Shown: positions 56,785 to 64,000 of the stretch, piece after piece
How the letters are laid out: each line of letters begins with the position of its first letter
Position numbering within the stretch: the first letter of the stretch is position 1
Source: Oxalobacteraceae sp. CFBP 13730
GTDB lineage: Bacteria; Pseudomonadota; Gammaproteobacteria; Burkholderiales; Burkholderiaceae_D
NCBI GenBank assembly: GCA_014841835.1
Contig: JACYUQ010000004.1
Location: 186,001-250,000, forward strand
Reading direction: 5' to 3'
Length of the DNA: 64,000 nt
Made by a program: the position numbers and the translations under genes
The notes under the pieces: generated by a model
Told to the model about the DNA's origin: nothing
Database searches by the model: none
What the model saw: only the letters and a program-made list of their open reading frames with translations

Positions 56785-57424
56785 TACCCGCCGGCCCATG
56801 GCCGTGCTGTTGACGAAAGTCGTTCTGGGCTCAGCCCTGCTCGCATCGCTGTCGGGCTGCTTCGGCCTGATCGTCGGCGCGGGCATCGGCAGCGCTGTCT
56901 CGGCGGTCGATCGCCGCACGCTGGGCGCCCAGACCGAAGACAAGTCGGTCACGGTCAAGGCCGAGATCAAGATGCGCGAAGTCACGAATGGCAACGGCAA
57001 CATCAACGTCACGAGCTTCAACCGCAAGGTACTGCTCACCGGCGAAGTGCGCGACGAAGCCATGAAGGCCACAGCCGAGCGCGAAGTGCGCAAGATCGAG
57101 AACGTGGTGTCGGTCATCAACGAACTCAAGATTTCGGGTTCGTCGAGCTACACGTCGCGCTCGAGCGATGCGATCATCACCACCAAGGTCAAGGCCAGCC
57201 TGGTCGACATGAAGACCGTATCGGCGATCTCGTTCAAGGTCACGACCGAACGCGGCGTGGTCTACCTGATGGGTCTTGTCACCCCGCGCGAAGGCAATAT
57301 CGCCGCCGATGTCGCCAAGGGCGTTTCGGGCGTGACGAGCGTGGTGAAGATTTTCGAATACATCAGCGAAGAAGACGCACGCGCCAAGCAGGCCAACGCG
57401 CAGAACGCACCGCAGGGTTCCTGA
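56777..57424 (+). CDS. dolP: BON-domain lipoprotein DolP (YraP-like)
   Basis: A 215-residue lipoprotein (lipobox LSGC, Cys28) with a Gly-rich segment ([28 protein letters not shown]) and two BON domains (about 60-130 and 135-205; [33 protein letters not shown] and [13 protein letters not shown]). DolP binds anionic phospholipid at outer-membrane division sites. It overlaps diaA and ends before a strong terminator. Confidence 0.9.
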   Translation: MRNTRRPMAVLLTKVVLGSALLASLSGCFGLIVGAGIGSAVSAVDRRTLGAQTEDKSVTVKAEIKMREVTNGNGNINVTSFNRKVLLTGEVRDEAMKATAEREVRKIENVVSVINELKISGSSSYTSRSSDAIITTKVKASLVDMKTVSAISFKVTTERGVVYLMGLVTPREGNIAADVAKGVSGVTSVVKIFEYISEEDARAKQANAQNAPQGS

Positions 57425-57448
57425 ACCCCGGGTGCATCCGCACCATGC

Positions 57449-57488
57449 AAAAAAGCGGCAGGGCTATAATGGCCCTGCCGCTTTTTTT
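57449..57488. terminator. Strong Rho-independent terminator
   Basis: AAAAGCGGCAGGGC pairs with GCCCTGCCGCTTTT around TATAATG and ends in eight T residues. It closes the lpoA-dolP unit. Confidence 0.92.
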
Positions 57489-57504
57489 TATTCGATCGCC
57501 GACC

Positions 57505-58032
<528 letters not shown>

Positions 58033-58036
58033 GCGC

Positions 58037-58459
58037 TTACGCCTTCGGGTACAGGATCATCTGCGTGCAACGGAACAGCGCGATGGTCTTGCCGCTGGCC
58101 TTGTCCGTGACGGTGGCGTCCCAGATCTGCGTCGTGCGGCCCAGATGCACGGCGGTGGCGACACAGGCGATGGTGCCTTCGCGCGCGGTGCCCAGGTGGT
58201 TCGATTTCAATTCGATCGTCGTGAAGTTCTGCGCGCCTTCCGGCAGGTTGCTGATGCAGCCGTAGCCAGCGCAGGTATCGGCCAGCGTGACCACGCTGCC
58301 GGCGTGCAGGTAGCCGTTCGGCGCCAGCAGGTGCGGCGCGACCGGCATTTCGGCGGCCAGCTTGCCGGGGCTGACCTCCGTAATCTGGATGCCCAGGTGA
58401 CCGGGCAGGTAGGTTGCGCCGAAGGTATTGAAGGCGTCAGGGGTGTGTGGAATGCTCAT
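58037..58459 (-). CDS. Hotdog-fold thioesterase (PaaI type)
   Basis: A 140-residue protein of the PaaI/4HBT superfamily with LLAPNGYLHAGSVVTLADTCAGYGC as the active-site helix and the closing TIELKSNHLGTAREG strand. It should hydrolyse an acyl-CoA thioester; the substrate is unknown. It converges with the thioredoxin gene with four bases between stops. Confidence 0.85.
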   Translation of the reverse strand: MSIPHTPDAFNTFGATYLPGHLGIQITEVSPGKLAAEMPVAPHLLAPNGYLHAGSVVTLADTCAGYGCISNLPEGAQNFTTIELKSNHLGTAREGTIACVATAVHLGRTTQIWDATVTDKASGKTIALFRCTQMILYPKA

Positions 58460-58516
58460 GGGGTTGTCTCGGTGTTTTTATGAAAGCGGCATCGTACACC
58501 GAGACCACGCTTGGCG

Positions 58517-60526
58517 TCAGCGGCGCCGGCCTTCATGGTGCTTGCCACCCTTGCCACCACTCTTCCCGCCATGCCGCTGCCTTGCCGCCGCGTTCTGCTG
58601 CTGCAGCAGCGCGTCGACCCGCTCGGACGCCTCGCGCGCCAGCTCCTGCGCCAGCGCGATGCTCGGGAAGTACTCCGGCGCCCGGTACCCCAGCCATGCA
58701 TAGGCCGAATACACGCGGCACTGGTCCTCGACCTCTTGCAGGTTCATGTAGAACAGCTGCTGCGGATTGCTGTGCCCATGCAGCTTGACGACAATCTTCT
58801 TGGCCAGCGACAGGCACCAGTGCTCCCACGCCTTCTGCAGCGCCGGCACGCGGCTCGAGATCGGCACCAGGGAGAGCATGAACTTGTCGGCCACCGACAG
58901 CGGCAGCGTGTCGAGCCACTCGGCGCGCTCGTTCTGGTCTTCGGTGATGCGCGGGTAGAAGAAGCCGTCCGGTACGTCGATATTATGGACAAAGCGCTTG
59001 AGCAGCTTGACCAGCGAGGTCTCGCCCGTCACCGCCGAAATCCGGTGCAGCTGCTCGAGCGACGGCGCGACCGCAAAACCGCTCGTTGCCACCGCCGGGA
59101 TTTTTTCCTTCATCAGCGAGCGCATGACCTGGTGCGTCTCGTCGTCATAGCCGACGACGAAGCCTTCGTCGTGCACGCCGTAGCGCCCTGCCCGGCCAGC
59201 GATCTGCTTGGCCAGCGCAGCGGAGATTTCTTCTTCCTCCACGCCGTTGTACTTGACCGTGGTCGTCATCACGATGCGCGCGATCGGCATGTTCAGCCCC
59301 ATCGCCAGCGCATCGGTGCCGACCACGATATCGGCCTGCCCGTCGCGGAAGCGCTCGGCCTGCGCGCGGCGCACTTCCGGCGACAGGTTGCCGTAGACGG
59401 TGGCCACCGACAGCCCCTTGTCGGTGATCATGTCGCGCCACTTGAGCACCTCGCGGCGCGAGAACGCAATCACGGCGTCGCCGCGGCGCAGGTTCGACAG
59501 CTTGCGCACGGCCATCGGTTCCATCTCCAGGGGCCCCATCCGCTTGAGCACGTGCACCTCGAGCGGCACATCGAGCCGCTCGGCCAGTGCCTCGATCGCG
59601 CGCCGCGCTTCCGGTGCGCCGACCAGGTACACGACCGCCGCCGGCGCGCCGCACACGGCGGCAGTCCAGGCGGCGCCGCGGTCGCGGTCGGCCAGCATCT
59701 GGATCTCGTCGATCACGGCCACGTCGATCGGCGTTTTCGAGTCGAGCATTTCGACGGTGCTGGCGACGTGCGTCGCGCCCTCCACCAGGCGCCGCTCTTC
59801 GCCCGTGATCAGGCTGACCTTGATCGCCTCACCGTGCGGGCGCGCCGCCTGCAGGCGCTCGTAGTTTTCCAGCGCCAGCAGGCGCAGCGGCGCCAGGTAC
59901 ACGCCGCTCGGCGCCTTTGCCAGCGCTTCCATCGCGCGGTGCGTCTTGCCCGAGTTGGTGGGGCCCAGGAGCGCGATGAACTTGCGGCCCATGCGGCTGG
60001 CGACGTCGAACGAGCGCGGGTACTCGGCCAGGTTGATGCTCTCCTTGGTGCGCGCCGCGTGGCGCTCTTCGGCGTCGCGCTCGATCGCGTGGGTCAGGCG
60101 CTGCGAAATCCGCTGGAACACATACTCGGCCGGCTCGGACGTTTGCAACTCATCCAGCACATCGAGAAACAGCATCGGGTCGTAGCCGGCGTCGTCGGCG
60201 TCGCCTGCCAGATCACGCACGAATTCCTCGGCGTCCTGGTGCAGGCGCGCGAGATCGGCGTCACCGGTGCGCTCTTCGATCAGCGCGCGCCGCCCGGCCA
60301 GATCCAGCTTGCGCCACTTGCTCGGCTTGGCCAGCACGCCGCGCGACGGCACCAGGCGGTACGGCACGTGCAGGCCTTCGTAGCGCACCGCGCCCGAGAA
60401 GCGCAGGAATACGCGACCTTCCAGTTTGACCAGTTCGATGCCGCGCGCGGCCAGGTCAAGTTCGCGCTCTAGTGCGGCGTCGTCTTCGGGAACATCGGCG
60501 GGGGTATTGCTCGGGAGAGTGCTCAT
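58517..60526 (-). CDS. SUV3-type ATP-dependent RNA helicase
   Basis: A 669-residue DExH-type helicase closest in layout to mitochondrial SUV3. Walker A is GPTNSGKT (188-195) and Walker B DEIQ (273-276). Later motifs are VAVAFSR-like AVIAFSRREV, IVVGTDALAMGLNMP and QIAGRAGRYG, then a SUV3 C-terminal domain (about 560-630). The last 25 residues are Gly/Lys/His/Arg-rich and may bind RNA. SUV3 unwinds RNA for degradation. The N-terminal 180 residues are family-specific. The ATG at 60526 is used. Confidence 0.87.
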   Translation of the reverse strand: MSTLPSNTPADVPEDDAALERELDLAARGIELVKLEGRVFLRFSGAVRYEGLHVPYRLVPSRGVLAKPSKWRKLDLAGRRALIEERTGDADLARLHQDAEEFVRDLAGDADDAGYDPMLFLDVLDELQTSEPAEYVFQRISQRLTHAIERDAEERHAARTKESINLAEYPRSFDVASRMGRKFIALLGPTNSGKTHRAMEALAKAPSGVYLAPLRLLALENYERLQAARPHGEAIKVSLITGEERRLVEGATHVASTVEMLDSKTPIDVAVIDEIQMLADRDRGAAWTAAVCGAPAAVVYLVGAPEARRAIEALAERLDVPLEVHVLKRMGPLEMEPMAVRKLSNLRRGDAVIAFSRREVLKWRDMITDKGLSVATVYGNLSPEVRRAQAERFRDGQADIVVGTDALAMGLNMPIARIVMTTTVKYNGVEEEEISAALAKQIAGRAGRYGVHDEGFVVGYDDETHQVMRSLMKEKIPAVATSGFAVAPSLEQLHRISAVTGETSLVKLLKRFVHNIDVPDGFFYPRITEDQNERAEWLDTLPLSVADKFMLSLVPISSRVPALQKAWEHWCLSLAKKIVVKLHGHSNPQQLFYMNLQEVEDQCRVYSAYAWLGYRAPEYFPSIALAQELAREASERVDALLQQQNAAARQRHGGKSGGKGGKHHEGRRR

Positions 60527-60652
60527 GGCTGGCTGCGCGAAAATCGGTTGCCGCTACTATATCGCGGATGCGAATCGCGCACGGCCATGGCCAATTTCCT
60601 GCCGTGCTACCGGCGCTGCCAGCATGCTGGCGACGACCTGCGCTGGCTCGGG

Positions 60653-61435
60653 TTACAGCATCACCGTGTAGATGGTTTTGCCCGCCAGGGCCATCATGAA
60701 CAACCCGAATACCCGGCGCAGCACCAAGGTCGGCAATGCCGCCGCCGCCCACACGCCGAGCCTGGACGCCACCACCGCACACACGCTCATCACCAGCAGC
60801 GCATGCAGGTCGATATAGCCCCAGCGCCAGTCGTGCGGCGCGCCGGCGGTCACGCCGAAGCCGATCATCGCGCCCAGCGAGATGGGCAGGATGACGCCGG
60901 TGGCGGTGCCAATTGCGCGGCGAATCGGTAATCCGACATGGGTCAGGAAGAACGTGATGACCGAAGCGCCGCCCATGCCCGCCAATGAATACGCTACGCC
61001 TGACAAGACACCGGCGACCATACGGAAGCGCACGAAGGCCACCGACACCGTCCCGTCATGCTCGCGCTGGATCAGCAACTTGAACCCGAAATAGGCCAGC
61101 ATCAACGCCAGGCCGAGCGCAAGCCAGACGCCCGGTATGCGCGTTGCCACCAGAGCGCCGGCCGTTGCACCCAACCCTGCCGGGATAAACAGCTTTTTCA
61201 GCCAGACAAAATCGACATTGCCACGTTCGCAGTGGCTCAGAAATGAGGCCAAGCCAGTGAATGCCATGGTGGCGAGCGAAGTACCGAATGCGAGACGAAT
61301 TGCCTCGTTAGTGTCCATGCCGCCACTTTGGTACAGATACATCAGCACTGGAATGACAATCGCGCCACCGCCAATGCCGAACATCCCTGCCAGAAAACCT
61401 GCGGCAACGCCCGCTGCGATCAGATTGAATAACAT
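60653..61435 (-). CDS. TauE/SafE-family sulfite exporter-like permease
   Basis: A 260-residue protein with about eight membrane helices and the TauE/SafE pattern: GFLAGMFGIGGGAIVIPVLMYL in the first half and VAYSLAGMGGASVITFFLTHVGLPIRRAIGTATGVILPISLGAMIGF in the second. Members export sulfite, sulfoacetate or related anions. The ATG at 61435 was preferred over an in-frame GTG two codons upstream. No sulfur metabolism genes flank it. Confidence 0.85.
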   Translation of the reverse strand: MLFNLIAAGVAAGFLAGMFGIGGGAIVIPVLMYLYQSGGMDTNEAIRLAFGTSLATMAFTGLASFLSHCERGNVDFVWLKKLFIPAGLGATAGALVATRIPGVWLALGLALMLAYFGFKLLIQREHDGTVSVAFVRFRMVAGVLSGVAYSLAGMGGASVITFFLTHVGLPIRRAIGTATGVILPISLGAMIGFGVTAGAPHDWRWGYIDLHALLVMSVCAVVASRLGVWAAAALPTLVLRRVFGLFMMALAGKTIYTVML

Positions 61436-61535
61436 GGGCACTTTTCATTTGAACGAACTGGTTGAATCTGGATGAGCGCGCGTGCCGTCAGCGACCACCG
61501 CTGCGCTCATCCCCCGGTCATGCCCGGTCGGGCAC

Positions 61536-63119
61536 TCAGGCCGGCACGTTGTCCTCGACCTGCGCGCGGACGGCGGCCTGGCGCCAGACCGTGCGATCCA
61601 CGCCGGTGACGATCGTGGGCATGGCCGGCGCTTTGTCGGGGAAATCGGTGTTGAAGTGCCCTCCACGCGACTCCTTGCGCAGCGATGCGCTGTGCAGGAC
61701 AAGATAGGCGGCATCGTGGATATTCCTGGCGCGCAGCGCCTGGCCGTAGGGCAGCAGTCCGCAAGGTCCGTCACCCAGCCGGGCAAGCTCGCGCAATCCG
61801 GTGGCCAGGCCATCGCGCGAGCGAACGATGCCAGCGTGATTCCACAGCAACGCACGCAATTCGGGCAGTGCCGCCAGCGACAGATTGGTCTCGACGATCG
61901 TGGGCACCCGGATCGTCAGCTTCTTGCCCGCCCCGGACAGGGCGTCGCTGCCGGATACCGCCTCGGCGCAGGCACGCCCCATGACCACGCATTCGAGCAG
62001 TGAGTTGCTGGCCAACCGGTTTGCGCCGTGCAAACCGCAGTTGGCCACTTCACCGATCGCGTACAGACCTGCAACGCTGGTACGACCGTGCAGATCGGTC
62101 GCGATGCCGCCGCAGGTGTAATGCGCGGCCGGCGACACCGGCACAGGTTGCGTGGACAAATCGCAGCCGTGGCGCCGGGTCAATTCCACCAGATTCGGGA
62201 AATGGCTTTGCACGAATTTCTCGCCTTGATGGGAAATATCGAGCCACACATAAGGTGCGCGTAACCTGGCCATTTCGGCATAAATTGCACGTGCGACGAT
62301 ATCACGCGGGGCCAGTTCTCCCTGCCCCGAATATTGGGACATGAAACGTTCACCCGCAGTATTATATAAGTGCCCGCCCTCGCCCCTTACTGCTTCCGTG
62401 ATAAGACTGATGACCTGGCCATTATGCTGATAAGCAGTCGGATGGAATTGAACGAATTCGAGATTTTCAATATTGGCACCGGCACGCCAGGCCATTGCAA
62501 TTGCCTCGCCTTTACTGGCGTGAGGGCTCGTGGCATACGGATATAACCCGGTTATTCCGCCCGTGGCCAATACCACATTCGGCGCGCTGAATACGCTGAC
62601 ATCGCCATCTGCGAGGCTTTGCGCAATCAGGCCGGTAACCCGGCCACCGTCAGATATCAGTTCCACTGCTTCATACTGGCGGATCCAGGTAACATTCGGC
62701 AGCAGCGCCGCTTTGGCCTGAAGCGATTGCATGATGGCGCGGCCGGTCATGTCGTCGACGTGCGCAACGCGGCGCTCGGAATGCCCGCCTTCGCGCGTCA
62801 GGTGGATCTGCTCGTTTTCGCGCGTAAATGGCACGCCCATGTCGATCAGCCACTGCAGCACACTGGTACCTGCCGTGACGATCGCGCGCACGGTCGCTTC
62901 GTTGCACAAGCCGTCGCCGGCAATGAGCGTATCGGTCGTATGCTTCTCGAAATCGTCGTCCACAGAATACACCGCTGAAATCCCGCCCTGCGCCCAATAG
63001 CTCGACGGCTCATCGAATTTACTGCGCGATACAACACCCACCTTGATTGTCGATGGTGTATTCAATAACAGCGTTAATGCGGCCAAGCCTTCGCCAACGA
63101 CGAGCATGTCAAATTTCAT
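61536..63119 (-). CDS. nadB: L-aspartate oxidase
   Basis: A 527-residue FAD enzyme of the succinate dehydrogenase/fumarate reductase type, with VVGEGLAALTLLL, SSYWAQGGISAVYSVDDDFEKHTTDTLIAGDGLCNE, HSERRVAHVDDMTGRAIM, FVQFHPTAYQ, YTCGGIATDLHGRTSVAGLYAIGEVANCGLHGANRLASNSLLECVVMG. It oxidises aspartate to iminoaspartate, the first step of NAD synthesis. The 5' half (about 62270-63119) is notably less GC-rich than the 3' half and its neighbours. nadA and nadC are not in the window. Confidence 0.94.
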   Translation of the reverse strand: MKFDMLVVGEGLAALTLLLNTPSTIKVGVVSRSKFDEPSSYWAQGGISAVYSVDDDFEKHTTDTLIAGDGLCNEATVRAIVTAGTSVLQWLIDMGVPFTRENEQIHLTREGGHSERRVAHVDDMTGRAIMQSLQAKAALLPNVTWIRQYEAVELISDGGRVTGLIAQSLADGDVSVFSAPNVVLATGGITGLYPYATSPHASKGEAIAMAWRAGANIENLEFVQFHPTAYQHNGQVISLITEAVRGEGGHLYNTAGERFMSQYSGQGELAPRDIVARAIYAEMARLRAPYVWLDISHQGEKFVQSHFPNLVELTRRHGCDLSTQPVPVSPAAHYTCGGIATDLHGRTSVAGLYAIGEVANCGLHGANRLASNSLLECVVMGRACAEAVSGSDALSGAGKKLTIRVPTIVETNLSLAALPELRALLWNHAGIVRSRDGLATGLRELARLGDGPCGLLPYGQALRARNIHDAAYLVLHSASLRKESRGGHFNTDFPDKAPAMPTIVTGVDRTVWRQAAVRAQVEDNVPA

Positions 63120-63146
63120 GGCATCCTTGAATATGAACTATGTGGG

Positions 63147-63156
63147 TAAACGTTTA
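63147..63156. promoter_or_regulatory. Palindrome TAAACGTTTA before nadB
   Basis: A perfect 10-bp palindrome lies 28 bases upstream of the nadB start codon, where a repressor could block expression. The binding protein is unknown. Confidence 0.35.
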
Positions 63157-63397
63157 GCGAAATGGTCAACGTTGAATATCGTGCATTCTCGTCAGACACG
63201 CGCCGGAACCAAACTATATTAGCATCGCACTGAATATAATTCCATTTACCCCGCATAGCATTCTCATTTATTGAATAATACCCCTCCAGCATCATGCTCG
63301 AGATTCAGTTCAGATATATTCGGTGAGAATCAATAGATTAACGGCGATTTCTATTTTAATGGCTCGATTGTCATAACCTCGTCATGAACTAGTGCGA

Positions 63398-63411
63398 CGT
63401 AAATATTTACG
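63398..63411. promoter_or_regulatory. Palindrome CGTAAATATTTACG
   Basis: A perfect 14-bp palindrome in the middle of the gene-free interval, about 280 bases upstream of nadB. It resembles half sites of the LiuR pattern (TTTACG) but with different spacing. Confidence 0.4.
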
Positions 63412-63654
63412 GGCAATCAGCAGAAGTCTGTTTGAATATCAGATAAAGAAAGCGCAGGCAATTGATGCAGACAGCAACCCTGGCGACAAGGCGGTCAAAG
63501 CAGCAGCCCGTCCTTGCGAACGAAGCGATGCGGTACGGTGCAATGCGGGAACGGGGAGATGGGTGCCGCCGGCATGGCGCGGCGGTAGGTCAGGCAGTGA
63601 AGCCTGCCTTTGCCGGCGCGTCAGCGCCGACTCGGGAAGGCCGTGTGAGGGCGC

Positions 63655-64000
63655 TTACGCCGCCACGCCAGCGTTGTGCGCCTGCTGGTCGGCGTGATAC
63701 GACGAGCGCACCATCGCGCCCACGGCAGCGTGCACGAAGCCCATTTCGTAGGCTTTTTGCTCAAACATCTTGAAGACGTCCGGGTGCACGTAGCGACGCA
63801 CCGGCAGGTGCGAATTGGTCGGTGCCAGGTACTGGCCGATGGTGAGCATGTCGATATCGTGGTCGCGCATGTCCTGCATGACTTGCAGGATTTCTTCATC
63901 GGTCTCGCCCAGGCCGACCATGATGCCCGACTTGGTGACCGCGCTCGGGTACATCTTCTTGAAGTCGCGCAGCAGCACCAGCGAGTGCGTGTAGTCGGCG
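63655..64000 (-). CDS. lipA: Lipoyl synthase, C-terminal fragment
   Basis: The last 114 codons of LipA are present; the start and the radical SAM cluster motif lie beyond the right edge. Recognisable parts are [99 protein letters not shown]. The RSSYHA end carries the Ser that ligates the auxiliary cluster. LipA inserts two sulfur atoms into octanoyl groups. Confidence 0.94.
   Translation of the reverse strand, partial: ADYTHSLVLLRDFKKMYPSAVTKSGIMVGLGETDEEILQVMQDMRDHDIDMLTIGQYLAPTNSHLPVRRYVHPDVFKMFEQKAYEMGFVHAAVGAMVRSSYHADQQAHNAGVAA

Larger units (their letters stand above)
63120..63654. other. Gene-free AT-rich interval between nadB and lipA
   Basis: No credible gene is found in this 535-base interval. 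Small open frames on the plus strand (63392-63773) run antisense into lipA and lack family matches. It should contain the nadB promoter (63120-63260 is AT-rich with TATATT/TATAGT-like elements on the minus strand) and the end of the lipA transcript. Two palindromes are visible: TAAACGTTTA (63147-63156) and CGTAAATATTTACG (63398-63411). Confidence 0.6.

Noticed and set aside
63392-63773. Two small plus-strand frames near the right end
   Set aside because: They overlap lipA in antisense and lack ribosome sites and family matches.

Overview
The window looks like a chromosomal segment of a high-GC betaproteobacterium of the Oxalobacteraceae (Massilia, Janthinobacterium or Duganella type). The reasons are the protein set, the rsmI-lpoA-yraN-diaA-dolP block, a LiuR-type leucine catabolic regulon and abundant short REP-like repeats. 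The genus is an inference. It was not tested by search.

Layout. 1-1.3 kb: start of gltB, then a REP-associated (Y1/HUH) transposase framed by two kinds of short repeat. 1.3-3.2 kb: a soluble histidine kinase and its response regulator. 3.4-12.4 kb: housekeeping genes (DUF3297, SNF2 helicase, tex, two GNAT-type or small membrane genes, monothiol glutaredoxin, ubiX, an XRE regulator). 12.7-19.5 kb: first half of a leucine/isovalerate regulon (MBL hydrolase, liuR, isovaleryl-CoA dehydrogenase, thiolase, SDR, a second acyl-CoA dehydrogenase, GNAT). 19.5-30 kb: LD-carboxypeptidase, a dense REP block, a TonB-dependent receptor, an orphan peptide-binding protein, an SpmA/SpmB-like membrane protein, PBP4 and a membrane diguanylate cyclase.

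30-41 kb is a compact peptidoglycan salvage locus. Eight leftward genes follow one another closely: GntR regulator, murQ, AmpG-like MFS permease, DigH-like glycosidase lipoprotein, BadF-type amino-sugar kinase, AmiD-like amidase lipoprotein, LysR regulator and VanX-like D,D-dipeptidase. A Tat-type serine hydrolase and a D-amino acid dehydrogenase diverge from it. Together these could cut wall fragments outside, import them, phosphorylate MurNAc, split its lactyl ether, and turn D-Ala-D-Ala into pyruvate, without the MurP phosphotransferase of E. coli.

41.2-53.3 kb: a RelE/ParE-type toxin-antitoxin pair, a YchJ-like gene that carries a LiuR-type operator inside its coding sequence, and then the second half of the leucine pathway. 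There both methylcrotonyl-CoA carboxylase subunits, the hydratase and HMG-CoA lyase enclose a complete bioA-bioF-bioD-bioB set. The carboxylase is biotin-dependent, so enzyme and cofactor synthesis may be co-expressed. Three sites matching TTTACGTNNACGTAAA tie the 13.8-14.4 kb and 42.1 kb loci into one candidate regulon.

53.4-64 kb: tRNA-Pro(UGG), rsmI facing lpoA-yraN-diaA-dolP, a TlpA-like thioredoxin, a hotdog thioesterase, a SUV3-type RNA helicase, a TauE/SafE permease, nadB, a 535-base gene-free AT-rich stretch with two palindromes, and the 3' part of lipA at the right edge.
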